A stretch of DNA of 64,000 bases, from positions 496,001 to 560,000 of the forward strand of contig NZ_CP053748.1 of assembly GCF_024400215.1 (NCBI RefSeq), read 5' to 3'. Source of the DNA: Massilia sp. erpn (GTDB lineage Bacteria > Pseudomonadota > Gammaproteobacteria > Burkholderiales > Burkholderiaceae_D). Position numbers and translations under genes: made by a program. The notes beneath the pieces were generated by a model. That model was not told where the DNA came from. It saw only the letters and a list, made by a program, of their open reading frames with translations, and ran no database searches. Within the stretch, counting starts at the first letter, position 1. Every line of letters begins with the position of its first letter. Positions 17,652 to 26,750 of this stretch are shown piece after piece.

Positions 17652-19970
17652 CTACTCCGCGCTGGCGCTCGCGCTGAAGCGCGCCAGCGGCAATTTCACC
17701 TTGAGGGCGCAGCCGCGCTGCGCCTGCTCGTCGAGCGCGACCTGGCCGCCCATCTGGTGCACGATGGTGTAGACGATGTGCATGCCCAGGCCGGAACCGC
17801 CCTGCCCGCGCTTGGTGGTGAAGAAGGGTTCAAAGACGCGCTCGCGGATGCCGGGCGCCAGGCCGATGCCATCGTCGGCGAAATGCAGCTGCAGCCAGGG
17901 CGCGCCACCCTCATCCTCTTCCAGCCGGGCCGCCACCTGCACCTGGCCGGGACCGCCGTTCGGATACGCGTGCTTGGCGGAATTCATCAGCAGATTCGAC
18001 AGCACTTGCGAGAACTTGCCGGCCGGCAGGCGCACGCGCAGCTGCGGCGCGATATCGACCTTGACCTCGATCTGGGCCTTGCGCAATTCCGGACTGTGGG
18101 CCGAGACCACGCCCTGCACATATTCGTGCAGCACCAGCTCGCTGATATGTTCGGTACCCTGGTCCACCGCCAGCTGCTTGAAGTTGCCGATCAGTTGGGC
18201 GGCGCGCGCCAGGTTCTGCTCGACCAGGCCGGCCGCCCCTTTCAGGCGCGTGGCCAGGCTGGTCAGCTCCGAGCGGCTGACCTTTTCCCCGCTCAGCATG
18301 CCCACCATCTGCTCGGCATAGCTGGCCAGGCCGGAGGCGGCCGTGACGGCCACGCCCACCGGCGTATTCACCTCGTGCGCCACGCCCGCCACCAGCGCCC
18401 CCAGGGCGGCCATCTTTTCCTGCTCCACCATATTGGCCTGCGCCGCGCGCAAGGCTTCGGTGCGCTGCAGCACCTTCTCTTCCAGCAGCGCTTCGCGGTC
18501 CTGGTGCTGCAACTCGGCGGCGCAGCGCGCGGCGAAGATCGACAGCAGCGACAACGCCAGCAGGCGCTTGTTCTCGTCGATGGGCCGCGTGTCCAGCGCC
18601 GACAGGATGCCCAGGGTCTTGCCCTCGGTATCGACCATGGGCATGCCGATATAGCTCTCGGCCTGCATATCGACCAGCAGCGTATCCTCGGGATAGTCGG
18701 CCTGGATGCCGCAGCCATGGAAGCACATGCTCTGGTCCGTCACATCCTGGCAGGGCGTGTGCTTCAGGCTGTAATCCATATTCGGCAGATAGTCTTCGCC
18801 GCCCCACACGGCCAGGGTGCGGATGCCTTCGCCGTCCGCCATCTGGATCACGCGGCCGGCGATCACATAGCGCACGTCCAGCGCCTGGCCCAGATCGCGC
18901 ACCAGGATGCGCAGGAAGTCATCGCCCCGCGCGCGCGCCGTCGATGCAGTAATCGAGCGCAAGGCCGCTTCGGCCAGAATGCGGCCATCGCTTTCCTCGA
19001 ACAGGGAGACAGGCTTGGTGGTGCTCATGGTTTCCTCGCGCTGCTGCAGCTTTTCATATGTGACGGCCACATTGGCCGAGAACAGGGACAGGAGTTCGCG
19101 GTCTTCGCTGCGCAGCGGCGCCGAGAACGCCATATACAGGAAGCTTTCGCTGCCGTCGCGCGTGCGGTGGTAGCTGGCGTGATGCAGATCGCCATGGTGG
19201 CCGCGCCGCTCCTGCATGCAGCGCTCGAAGGCAGTGCGCACCTCGGGCGGCAAGCCTTCCATCTTGCTCTCGCCCTGCAGTTCGGCAAAGCCGGGCGTGA
19301 CGGCCAGCACCTTCAGCCCGCCCTGGCGCGCCACGGCGGCATAGGCATCGACGCGGCTGGCGCACACGCCCTCGCCGCCATGGCCGAGCAAGGCGCCGGC
19401 CTGGTCCAGCACGGCGGAACAGAAATGCGGCAGGTTTTCCGCCTCGCACACCTGGGTGATGGCGTCGATGGTGCGGCGCAGGCCGCTGCGCGCGCGCTCC
19501 AGGCGCATCAGGTCGCGGTAGCCGCGCAGGGCGGAATAGAAGACCACGCTCAGCTTGGCATGCGTGAGGTCGGTCTTTTCGCGGTAATCGTTGATATCGT
19601 AGGCCTTGAGCACATACGCTTGCGGCGCCTGGCCCGGCTGGCCGGTGCGCAACACGATGCGCACCGAGATATTGCCCAGCTCTTCGCGGATATGGCGCAC
19701 CAGATCGAGGCCGGCATGCTCGCTTTCCATCACCACATCGAGCAGGATCAGGGCGAATTCGGCGCCGCGCCCGAGCACCTCGCGCGCTTCGGCGCCGGAA
19801 TAGCAGTCGGTGAATTGCAGCGGGCGGCCGTCGAATTCGAAGTCGGACATCACCAGCTTGGTGACCTGGTGCACCGCCTCCTCGTCGTCCACGATCAGCA
19901 CTTGCCAAGGCGGCAAGCGCGGACGGGCCTCGGCATCGGCCTCGTCGTCAAACAGCATATCGTCGTCCAT
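17652..19970 (-). CDS. Hybrid response regulator-histidine kinase (REC-DUF3369-GAF-HisKA-HATPase)
   Basis: A soluble 772-residue signalling protein. A receiver domain (about 22-145) has the acidic pair in IVDDEE and phospho-acceptor Asp78 in ILLDVV. A DUF3369 region (about 150-320) follows, then a GAF-like sensor region (about 335-485). A coiled segment leads to the HisKA box AHEVNTPVG with His532. The ATPase domain has N, G1 (DDGIGL) and G2 (GGSGLGMHI) boxes. There is no membrane segment, so it senses a cytosolic signal or takes phosphate from another kinase. A methionine at residue 315 (MSTTKPVSLFEES) marks a plausible ancestral fusion joint. No partner regulator is adjacent. Confidence 0.92.
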   Translation of the reverse strand: MDDDMLFDDEADAEARPRLPPWQVLIVDDEEAVHQVTKLVMSDFEFDGRPLQFTDCYSGAEAREVLGRGAEFALILLDVVMESEHAGLDLVRHIREELGNISVRIVLRTGQPGQAPQAYVLKAYDINDYREKTDLTHAKLSVVFYSALRGYRDLMRLERARSGLRRTIDAITQVCEAENLPHFCSAVLDQAGALLGHGGEGVCASRVDAYAAVARQGGLKVLAVTPGFAELQGESKMEGLPPEVRTAFERCMQERRGHHGDLHHASYHRTRDGSESFLYMAFSAPLRSEDRELLSLFSANVAVTYEKLQQREETMSTTKPVSLFEESDGRILAEAALRSITASTARARGDDFLRILVRDLGQALDVRYVIAGRVIQMADGEGIRTLAVWGGEDYLPNMDYSLKHTPCQDVTDQSMCFHGCGIQADYPEDTLLVDMQAESYIGMPMVDTEGKTLGILSALDTRPIDENKRLLALSLLSIFAARCAAELQHQDREALLEEKVLQRTEALRAAQANMVEQEKMAALGALVAGVAHEVNTPVGVAVTAASGLASYAEQMVGMLSGEKVSRSELTSLATRLKGAAGLVEQNLARAAQLIGNFKQLAVDQGTEHISELVLHEYVQGVVSAHSPELRKAQIEVKVDIAPQLRVRLPAGKFSQVLSNLLMNSAKHAYPNGGPGQVQVAARLEEDEGGAPWLQLHFADDGIGLAPGIRERVFEPFFTTKRGQGGSGLGMHIVYTIVHQMGGQVALDEQAQRGCALKVKLPLARFSASASAE

Positions 19971-20096
19971 CCCGCCCTCCGTGCGGCGCGCGGGCCGCGG
20001 ACGATGCTGCCGGCCGTATTACCGGCAGTACATTAATGATTGTACATCGAAAGTTTGACGGTTTTGACGGCCGAGCGGGTATTTCTGACCAGGACG

Positions 20097-21062
20097 CTAC
20101 AACCAGCCAGCGCGGCGGAAGCGGCGGTACAGGTAGAAACTCACCGAGGCCATGGCGCTCAAGGCCAGCGGATAACCGAAGCGCCAGTCCAATTCCGGCA
20201 TATTCTTGAAATTCATGCCCCAGATCCCGGCAAATGCCGTCAGTACAGCGAAGATAGCGGCCCAGGCAGCCAGCCGCTTGTTGACCTCGCCCTCTTCCAG
20301 CGCCACCATCGACAGGTTCACCTGGATCGCCGTACCGATGGTGTCGCGGATGGTGTCGAGCGAGGCCGTGATGCGGTGCAGGTGGTCATGCACGTCGCGG
20401 AAATATTCCTGGGTGTTCTGGCAGACGGCGGGCACGCGGCCGCCATGCAGCTTGCCGATGGCGTCCAGCAGCGGCGCGACGGCGTGGCGCAGGGTCATCA
20501 CCTTGCGCTTCAAGGCGTACAGGCGCTCGATATTGTTGCGCTGGGAGCCGCGGATGAAGATGCGCTCCTCGATCGCTTCCAGCTCGGTCTCCATGGCGTC
20601 AACGATGGGGAAATAGCGGTCCACCACGGCGTCCATCAGCGCATACAGCACGAAGGCCGGGCCTTGCTGCAGCAGCTGCGGTTCGCGCTCGGCGCGGGCG
20701 CGCACGCCGAGAAAGCCCTGCTCGCTGTTCTGGCGCGAAGACAGCACATAATTCTGGCCGACGAAAATGTCGACCTCGCCGATCACCAGCTCGTCCAGCT
20801 CCAGCGCCGCCATCTTCACCACCACGAACAGCGAATCGCCATACTCCTCGATCTTGGGGCGCTGGTGGCCGCGGCTGGCGTCTTCCACGGCCAGCTCGTG
20901 CAGGCCGAACTCTTCCTGCATCTTGAGCAGCTCGTGCTGCTCGGCGTCGCGCAGCGCCACCCAGACGAAGCATTCGGGGCGGGCGACATAGTCGCTGATA
21001 TCCTCGACCGGGATATCTGCCAGCTTGCGGCCATCCTGATAGGCCACGCAATTAATCAGCAT
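20097..21062 (-). CDS. corA: CorA-family Mg2+/Co2+ transporter
   Basis: An inner-membrane divalent cation channel of 321 residues. A large cytoplasmic domain (1-255) with a long helix precedes two C-terminal transmembrane helices. The signature WGMNF, which carries the family's GMN motif, ends TM1 (about 285). MPELDW in the periplasmic loop matches the MPEL/MPEN consensus. The start is preceded only by a weak GGAA. The terminator of ntrC lies just upstream, so it is transcribed separately. Confidence 0.93.
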   Translation of the reverse strand: MLINCVAYQDGRKLADIPVEDISDYVARPECFVWVALRDAEQHELLKMQEEFGLHELAVEDASRGHQRPKIEEYGDSLFVVVKMAALELDELVIGEVDIFVGQNYVLSSRQNSEQGFLGVRARAEREPQLLQQGPAFVLYALMDAVVDRYFPIVDAMETELEAIEERIFIRGSQRNNIERLYALKRKVMTLRHAVAPLLDAIGKLHGGRVPAVCQNTQEYFRDVHDHLHRITASLDTIRDTIGTAIQVNLSMVALEEGEVNKRLAAWAAIFAVLTAFAGIWGMNFKNMPELDWRFGYPLALSAMASVSFYLYRRFRRAGWL

Positions 21063-21076
21063 ACAGTTTCCATCAT

Positions 21077-21111
21077 AAAAAAAGCTCCAGGCCTCGCAGC
21101 CCAGAGCTTAC
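21077..21111 (-). terminator. Probable ntrC terminator
   Basis: On the minus strand AAGCTC pairs with GAGCTT, with further GGGC/GCC pairing inside, followed by seven T. It sits about 130 bp past the ntrC stop and just before corA. Confidence 0.75.
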
Positions 21112-21138
21112 CCGATTCCAGCGGCTGTGCGGCGTACC

Positions 21139-21205
21139 GCCTCGGTGCCCCGCCTCGGCGCACCAAGGCGAGGCACCGAGGTGGGGCACCAAGGTGGGGC
21201 ACCAT
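21139..21205. repeat. Palindromic and tandem repeat between ntrC and corA
   Basis: CCTCGGTGCC (21140-21149) pairs with GGCACCGAGG (21172-21181), and inside it CGCCT pairs with AGGCG. This makes a near-continuous stem of about 15 bp. The right arm is followed by two copies of AAGGTGGGGCACC-like sequence. The structure resembles an extragenic palindromic element. It may add to termination but lacks a T run. Confidence 0.6.
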
Positions 21206-21242
21206 GCACAATCCCTTGCACCAGCGCGGCAGCGGCCCGGCC

Positions 21243-22754
21243 TCAGTCCTCGCGCGCGCCAGCGATGCCCAGCTCGGCAATCTTGCGCGTGATCGTGTTG
21301 CGGCCGATGCCCAGGCGCACGGCGGCATCGTTCTTGCGGCCATGGGTGTGCCGCAGCGCCATGCGGATCAGGGCCGATTCAAATTGGCGGCCCAGCACCG
21401 TCATCACTTCCGGCTGGTTGGCGGCCAGCATTGCGGCCGCTTCCTGCTCCAGCAGGCCCAGCCAGCCGTCGGCCAGGCTCGCCTGCCCGGCAGCGCCAGT
21501 CTGTACACCTGCAGCCGCCGGGCCGCCAGCGCCGCCGGCCGGCAAGGCAGCGCTAGCTGCGGCGGACGGTTCCAGCGCCCCGCCCTGCCCCGTGCCCTCC
21601 TTGCCCTGGCTCAGTTCCAGCGGCAAATCCTTGACCTCGACCGTCTGGCCCGGCGCCATCACGGTGATCCAGTTGCACAGGTTTTCCAGCTGGCGCACAT
21701 TGCCCGGCAAGTCCAGGCTGGACAGGAAGGCCAGGGTCGGTTCGCTCATGCGCTTGGCTTCCACGCCGAGCTGGCGCGCGCTTTGCAGCAGGAAGTGGCG
21801 CACCAGCAGGGGAATGTCCTCGCGCCGCTCGCGCAGGCTAGGCAGGCGCAGGCGGATCACATTCAGGCGATGGTACAAGTCTTCGCGGAACAGGCCGTCG
21901 CGCACGCGCTGCTCCAGGTTCTGGTGCGTGGCCGTGATCACGCGCACATTGGCCTTCAAGGGCTGGTGGCCGCCGACGCGGTAGAAGTGGCCGTCCGACA
22001 GCACGCGCAGCAGGCGCGTCTGCAAATCGAAGGGCATGTCGCCGATCTCGTCGAGGAAGAGCGTGCCGTTCTCGGCCTGCTCGAAGCGGCCGCGCCGCGT
22101 CGCCTGCGCGCCGGTGAAGGCGCCGCGTTCATGGCCGAACAGTTCCGACTCCAGCAGATCTTTCGGAATCGCCGCCGTGTTGAGCGCGATGAAGGGCTGG
22201 GCCGCGCGCGGGCTGTGCTTGTGCAGGGCGCGCGCCACCAGTTCCTTGCCCGTGCCCGATTCGCCCGTGATCAGCACCGTCACATTCGACTGCGACAGGC
22301 GGCCGATGGCGCGGAAGACTTCCTGCATGGCCGGCGCCTGGCCCAGGATCTCGGGCGTATCGGCCGGTCCCGCTTCCACGCTGGCTTCGCGCAGGCTCTC
22401 GTCCAGGGCACGGCGGATCAGCTCGACGGCCTTGTCGATATCGAAGGGCTTGGCCAGGTATTCGAACGCCCCGCCCTGGAAGGCGGCAACGGCCGAATCC
22501 AGATCGGAAAAGGCGGTGATGATGATGACGGGCAGGCCGGGATAACGCGCCTTGACCAGCTGCAGGAGGTCGAGGCCGGAATCGCCCGGCATGCGGATAT
22601 CGGACACCAGCACCTGCGGCGTCTCGGTCTCCAGCGCGGCGATGGCGTCGCGCGCATTGGCAAAACTGCGGGTAGCGAGGCTCTCGCGGGCCAGTGCTTT
22701 TTCCAGTACCCAGCGGATCGATTCGTCGTCGTCAACTATCCAGATCGGCTTCAT
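21243..22754 (-). CDS. ntrC: Nitrogen regulation response regulator NtrC
   Basis: A sigma-54-dependent activator of nitrogen-assimilation genes. The receiver domain (1-120) has Asp52 in LVSDIRMPG and Lys102 in YLAKPFD. The AAA+ domain (about 135-370) has Walker A GESGTGKE, the sigma-54-contacting GAFTGA loop, and Walker B TLFLDEIGD. A low-complexity Ala/Gly linker leads to a C-terminal Fis-type helix-turn-helix (NDAAVRLGIGRNTITRKIAEL). MKPIWIVDDD is the usual start. An ATG at 22775 would add seven residues, and neither has a strong ribosome site. It follows ntrB by 43 bp in the glnA-ntrBC locus. The expected target, a sigma-54 promoter of glnA, is visible in this window. Confidence 0.96.
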   Translation of the reverse strand: MKPIWIVDDDESIRWVLEKALARESLATRSFANARDAIAALETETPQVLVSDIRMPGDSGLDLLQLVKARYPGLPVIIITAFSDLDSAVAAFQGGAFEYLAKPFDIDKAVELIRRALDESLREASVEAGPADTPEILGQAPAMQEVFRAIGRLSQSNVTVLITGESGTGKELVARALHKHSPRAAQPFIALNTAAIPKDLLESELFGHERGAFTGAQATRRGRFEQAENGTLFLDEIGDMPFDLQTRLLRVLSDGHFYRVGGHQPLKANVRVITATHQNLEQRVRDGLFREDLYHRLNVIRLRLPSLRERREDIPLLVRHFLLQSARQLGVEAKRMSEPTLAFLSSLDLPGNVRQLENLCNWITVMAPGQTVEVKDLPLELSQGKEGTGQGGALEPSAAASAALPAGGAGGPAAAGVQTGAAGQASLADGWLGLLEQEAAAMLAANQPEVMTVLGRQFESALIRMALRHTHGRKNDAAVRLGIGRNTITRKIAELGIAGARED

Positions 22755-22797
22755 GTGTATGTATGTGTCCCGCATTCAAAGTTTCAAGACCCCGGCC

Positions 22798-23901
22798 TCA
22801 AGGCAGGGGCAGCAGGATGCGGAAGTCCGTGCATCCAGGCCGGCTTTCGCACTCGATCACGCCCTGGTGCTGCTGCACAAATGTCTGCGCCAGCGTCAGC
22901 CCCAGGCCGCTACCCCCTTCCCGTCCGGACACCAGCGGGTAGAAGATGCGGTCGCGGATCTGGGCGGCGATGCCCGGTCCATTGTCGATGATATGCAAAT
23001 CTAATGCCAGGTTATAGCGGACCTTGGCCAGGGTGACCTGGCGCGCCACCCGCGTCTTGAACACGAGCTGGGCATCGCCGGCGACAATGCGCTCGCCCAG
23101 CGCCTGGGCCGCGTTGTGGGCGATATTCAGCACCGTCTGGATCAGCTGTTCCTTATCGCCACGGAATTCGGGAATCGACGCGTCGTAATCGCGCAGGATG
23201 GCCAGGCCGGCCGGGAACTCGGCCAGCATCAGGCTGCGCACGCGCTCCAGCACCTCATGGATATTCACGTCGCCCACGATATGCGGCCGGCGGTGCGGCG
23301 CCAGCAGGCGGTCGACCAGGGTTTGCAGGCGGTCCGCTTCCTTGATGATGACCTGGGTGTACTCGCGCAGCTGCTGCAGATGCAGCGGCGGCAATTCCAT
23401 CTCCAGCAATTGCGCCGCGCCGCGGATGCCGCCCAGGGGGTTCTTGATCTCGTGCGCCAGGTTGCGGATCAGCTCCTTGTTGACCTGGCTCTGGTCCAGC
23501 ATGCGCTCTTCGCGGTCGAGCTTAATCTGCTGCACCATTTCGCGCAGCTCCAGCAGCACGCTGGCCGGCGGCTCGTCGAGCGCGCTGGCGATGGCATGCA
23601 GATGCAGGGCTTCGCGTCCGCCGCGCTCCAGGGTCAGTTCCTGGCGCAGGTCGGAGAATTTATGCTGGCGCGCCTGAGCGCACAGCGCGTCCAGTTCGGC
23701 CGGGTTGAGAAAGAGCGCGTTCAGCTTCTGGCGCGAGAGCGCCTTGAGCGAACTCTCCAGCAGGTTTTCCGCCGCCGCATTGGCATAGGCGATCTGGCCA
23801 TCGGCATCGAGGATGAGCACGGCCGTGGCCAGCAAATCCAGCCCGGCCAGCGCGGGCGGCCGCTCGGCGGCGGCGCTGGCAAGAGGAAGAACGGATTTCA
23901 T
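22798..23901 (-). CDS. ntrB: Nitrogen regulation sensor kinase NtrB
   Basis: A cytosolic two-component kinase/phosphatase that phosphorylates NtrC under nitrogen limitation and is controlled by PII. The 367 residues contain a PAS domain (about 18-80, LDLLATAVLILDADGQIAYANAA), the HisKA box NLAHEIKNPLGG with His150, and the ATPase domain with NIAHNAAQA, DNGPGI and GGSGLGL boxes. No transmembrane segment is present, as expected. Its ATG overlaps the stop of the DUF4124 gene in an ATGA, so the two are translationally coupled. Confidence 0.96.
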   Translation of the reverse strand: MKSVLPLASAAAERPPALAGLDLLATAVLILDADGQIAYANAAAENLLESSLKALSRQKLNALFLNPAELDALCAQARQHKFSDLRQELTLERGGREALHLHAIASALDEPPASVLLELREMVQQIKLDREERMLDQSQVNKELIRNLAHEIKNPLGGIRGAAQLLEMELPPLHLQQLREYTQVIIKEADRLQTLVDRLLAPHRRPHIVGDVNIHEVLERVRSLMLAEFPAGLAILRDYDASIPEFRGDKEQLIQTVLNIAHNAAQALGERIVAGDAQLVFKTRVARQVTLAKVRYNLALDLHIIDNGPGIAAQIRDRIFYPLVSGREGGSGLGLTLAQTFVQQHQGVIECESRPGCTDFRILLPLP

Positions 23902-24401
23902 CGGATATTGGCGATCTCGCGCTTGAGCGCTTCCACATTCTGTTCCGAACGGGCGATGCTGTCCTTCATCTGCGCCACCCGTTCCTGGTACTTGGCGTAA
24001 TTGCGTTCATCGCCGCGCCGTTCCGGTTCGCCGTTGTTATAGTCCTTGCGCAGCTCGGCCAGCTTGGCCTGTTCGCTGCGCAGCTCCTCGCCGAGGATCT
24101 GGCGGCGGTCGGCGTCGCGCGCGCGCTGCTCGGCGCTGTCGACGCGCGGGAAGGCCGCAGGCGCCACGGCGGCCGGCGCGGGCGTGCCCGGCGGCCGGCC
24201 ATGGGCGCCGCCTTCGCGCCGCGCCGGAGCCGGAATCGCCGCGCCCGGCAAATCCAGGGGCTTGCAATTGCTGCCCTTGCGCGTGTCGGTCAGCTCCTTG
24301 TGGCCGCTGGCGTCCACGCACAGGTAAATCTGCTGGGCGCTGGCAGCGCCGCAGGCGGCCAGCAAAGCCAGTGCCGGCAAGTGGGAAATGCTTGTCCTCA
24401 T
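23898..24401 (-). CDS. Exported DUF4124-type protein with C-terminal coiled coil
   Basis: A 167-residue protein with a signal peptide (MRTSISHLPALALLAACGAASAQ). A short DUF4124 motif follows (IYLCVDASGHKELTDTR, with Cys and a KELTD-type core), then a Pro/Ala-rich linker. An alpha-helical, charged C-terminal half (about 100-167, EQRARDADRRQILGEELR onward) is probably a coiled coil. The start at 24401 gives a proper signal peptide; the open frame continues upstream without meaning. It lies between glnA and ntrB and overlaps ntrB by 4 bp, so it is co-transcribed with nitrogen regulators. Its function is unknown. Confidence 0.82.
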   Translation of the reverse strand: MRTSISHLPALALLAACGAASAQQIYLCVDASGHKELTDTRKGSNCKPLDLPGAAIPAPARREGGAHGRPPGTPAPAAVAPAAFPRVDSAEQRARDADRRQILGEELRSEQAKLAELRKDYNNGEPERRGDERNYAKYQERVAQMKDSIARSEQNVEALKREIANIR

Positions 24402-24422
24402 GCCGCGACTATACAACATCCG

Positions 24423-24460
24423 AAAAAAAACGCGAGGAAAGCCGGGCTTGCCTCGCGTTG
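24423..24460 (-). terminator. Terminator after glnA
   Basis: AACGCGAGG pairs with CCTCGCGTT, and inner AAGCC with GGCTT. Read on the minus strand it ends in a T run. It separates glnA from the DUF4124-ntrBC genes, perhaps as an attenuating rather than absolute stop. Confidence 0.88.
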
Positions 24461-24495
24461 GCTGCGCACCGGCCCTCGGGCCGGTACAGCGTCGA

Positions 24496-25911
24496 TTACA
24501 GCGAGTAGTACATGTCGAACTCAACCGGGTGCGTGGTTTGGCGCATGCGGGTGACTTCGGTCATTTTCAGCTCGATGTAGGCGTCGATCATGGAATCGGT
24601 GAACACGCCGCCGCGGGTCAGGAACTCGCGGTCCTTGTTCAGGTGATCCAGGGCCTCTTCCAGCGAAGCGCAGACGGTCGGGATCAGCGCGTCTTCTTCC
24701 GGCGGCAGGTGGTACAGGTCTTTCGACGCTGCTTCGCCTGGGTGGATCTTGTTCTGCACGCCGTCCAGACCGGCCATCATCAGTGCGGCGAAGCACAGGT
24801 ATGGGTTGGCCAGCGGATCCGGGAAGCGGGTCTCGATGCGGCGGCCTTTCGGGTTCGCCACGTGCGGAATACGGATCGAGGCGGAACGGTTGCGGGCCGA
24901 GTAAGCCAGTTTCACCGGCGCTTCGTAGCCTGGCACCAGGCGCTTGTAGGAGTTGGTGCCTGGGTTGGTGATGGCGTTCAGCGCCTTGGCGTGCTTGATG
25001 ATGCCGCCGATGTAGTACAGGGCGAAATCGGACAGGCCGGCATAGCCGTCGCCAGCGAACAGGTTTTTGCCGTCTTTCCAGATCGACTGGTGCACGTGCA
25101 TGCCCGAGCCGTTGTCGCCAACCACAGGTTTCGGCATGAAGGTGGCGGTCTTGCCGTAGCTATGGGCCACGTTCCAGATCACGTACTTCATGTTCTGGGT
25201 CCAGTCAGCGCGCTCGACCAGGGTCGAGAACTTGGTGCCGATTTCATTCTGGCCGGCGCCGGCCACTTCGTGGTGGTGCACTTCGACCGGGATGCCCATC
25301 GATTCCAGGATCAGGCACATTTCCGAACGCATGTCCTGGAAGGAGTCGACTGGAGGCACTGGGAAGTAGCCGCCTTTGACGGTTGGACGGTGGCCGCTAT
25401 TGCCGCCTTCGATGTCCTTGTCGGTCGACCAGGAAGCTTCGTCAGAGTCGATCTTGACCATCGCACCCGACATATCGATGCGCCATTTGACGGAATCGAA
25501 GATGAAGAACTCTGGCTCAGGACCGAAATAGGCGGTGTCGCCCAGGCCGGAGGATTTCAGGTAGGCTTCAGCGCGCTTGGCGATGGAACGCGGATCGCGG
25601 TCGTAACCCTTGCCGTCCGACGGTTCGATCACGTCGCACTGCATGAACAGCGTGGTTTCTTCCATGAAGGGGTCGATGTTCGCGGTGCTCGGGTCCGGCA
25701 GCAGGATCATGTCCGACGCTTCGATGCCTTTCCAGCCGGCGATCGAGGAGCCGTCGAAGGCGTGGCCCGATTCGAATTTGTCGATGTCGAAGTGGGACAC
25801 CGGCACGGTCACGTGCTGTTCCTTGCCACGGGTGTCGGCGAAACGGAAATCGACGAATTTCACGTCGTTCTCTGCAACCATCTTCAAGACTTCTGCGGCG
25901 GTCATTGCCAT
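24496..25911 (-). CDS. glnA: Glutamine synthetase type I
   Basis: A dodecameric cytosolic enzyme that makes glutamine from glutamate, ammonia and ATP. The 471-residue length matches the GSI-beta class. Visible features are the beta-grasp start ([14 protein letters not shown]), FDGSSIAGW, the metal/ATP region (PEPEFFIFD), [28 protein letters not shown], and SIRIPHV. The adenylylation tyrosine lies in [10 protein letters not shown] (about 400), so covalent control by GlnE is expected. A sigma-54 promoter and NtrC-type sites lie upstream. It heads the nitrogen locus with ntrB and ntrC. Confidence 0.98.
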   Translation of the reverse strand: MAMTAAEVLKMVAENDVKFVDFRFADTRGKEQHVTVPVSHFDIDKFESGHAFDGSSIAGWKGIEASDMILLPDPSTANIDPFMEETTLFMQCDVIEPSDGKGYDRDPRSIAKRAEAYLKSSGLGDTAYFGPEPEFFIFDSVKWRIDMSGAMVKIDSDEASWSTDKDIEGGNSGHRPTVKGGYFPVPPVDSFQDMRSEMCLILESMGIPVEVHHHEVAGAGQNEIGTKFSTLVERADWTQNMKYVIWNVAHSYGKTATFMPKPVVGDNGSGMHVHQSIWKDGKNLFAGDGYAGLSDFALYYIGGIIKHAKALNAITNPGTNSYKRLVPGYEAPVKLAYSARNRSASIRIPHVANPKGRRIETRFPDPLANPYLCFAALMMAGLDGVQNKIHPGEAASKDLYHLPPEEDALIPTVCASLEEALDHLNKDREFLTRGGVFTDSMIDAYIELKMTEVTRMRQTTHPVEFDMYYSL

Positions 25912-25974
25912 GCGTATCTCCTAAGTGAAAAAGGGAGCCGGCACTTGCGTGCGGCTCAAGCTCGCGGTCTATTA

Positions 25975-25990
25975 AGCAGCTTTCGTGCCA
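25975..25990 (-). promoter_or_regulatory. Sigma-54 (RpoN) promoter of glnA
   Basis: The minus strand reads TGGCACGAAAGCTGCT. It has the -24 GG and -12 GC exactly 10 nt apart and differs from TGGCACG-N4-TTGC at only one position. The predicted start site is about 50 nt upstream of the glnA ATG. Confidence 0.9.
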
Positions 25991-26106
25991 GCTCATCAGC
26001 AAGGCGGAGCATAAGCTAATTACCGCGTGCTCCGTTGATTCTGCCGGCAACTGTTTTTAAAATGTCTGACGACGGCAATCCAGGATGGCCGCGCCGTCTT
26101 AGTGCA

Positions 26107-26151
26107 GCACCATTATGGTGCAATAGCGTGAATTTGCACTATATTGGTGCG
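26107..26151 (-). promoter_or_regulatory. Two NtrC enhancer sites upstream of glnA
   Basis: GCACCATTATGGTGCAA (26107-26123) and TTGCACTATATTGGTGCG (26134-26151) both match the NtrC consensus TGCAC-N5-TGGTGCA. Their centres are about 27 bp apart and roughly 150 and 180 bp upstream of the predicted glnA start site, a normal enhancer position. A half site TGGTGCA lies at 26184-26190. The sites also sit upstream of the divergent rhodanese gene. Confidence 0.88.
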
Positions 26152-26248
26152 AAAAATCTAAAATGAAGCAAAAAGCGTCAGCATGGTGCAAAAACAGCCC
26201 TCGGCTCGCCGCACTATAATAAACGAAGATCAATATGGGGAAATCGCT

Positions 26249-26707
26249 ATGAGTCCTGAGGCCAATATTTTGCAACGCGCACGCAGCCGCGACACCGCCC
26301 TGCCCTATGCCGGCGCGGTCACGCCGCAAGAAGCGTATGAGCTGCTGCAGGCCGATGCCCGCGTGCGCCTGATCGATGTGCGCACCACGGCGGAGCGCGA
26401 CTGGGTCGGCCGCGTCGCCATTGCCGACACCCAGCATGGCGCGGTGCAGTGGAATACCTATCCGGGCGGCGCGCCCAATCCCGATTTCATGGCCCAGCTG
26501 AGCGCCGTGGCAGGCAAGGACGATGTGCTGCTCTTCCTGTGCCGCTCCGGCGTGCGCTCGCGCCACGCCGCCAAGCTGGCGACCGAGCACGGCTACAAGA
26601 ACTGCTTCGACATCCTGCAAGGCTTCGAAGGTGACAAGGATGGCGCCGGCCACCGCAAGACGGTCGGCGGCTGGTGCCACGCCGGCCTGCCCTGGCTGGG
26701 CGCATAA
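26249..26707 (+). CDS. Rhodanese-like sulfurtransferase
   Basis: A single-domain cytosolic rhodanese of 152 residues. LIDVRTTAERDWVG and the active-site loop CRSGVRSR with its cysteine are diagnostic, and the C-terminal KTVGGWCHAGLPW segment is common in this subfamily. The start ATG at 26249 follows GGGGAAA, and a TATAAT box lies at 26215-26220 without an obvious -35. The gene is divergent from glnA and shares the intergenic region that holds the NtrC sites. The sulfur acceptor is unknown. Confidence 0.9.
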   Translation: MSPEANILQRARSRDTALPYAGAVTPQEAYELLQADARVRLIDVRTTAERDWVGRVAIADTQHGAVQWNTYPGGAPNPDFMAQLSAVAGKDDVLLFLCRSGVRSRHAAKLATEHGYKNCFDILQGFEGDKDGAGHRKTVGGWCHAGLPWLGA

Positions 26708-26738
26708 AAAAAAACCGGGCAGCTGCCCGGTTTTTTTT
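26706..26738. terminator. Bidirectional terminator
   Basis: The perfect palindrome CCGGGCAGCTGCCCGG lies between an A run and a T run and serves the converging rhodanese and TonB receptor genes. Confidence 0.93.
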
Positions 26739-26750
26739 CGCTGTCGTCCC

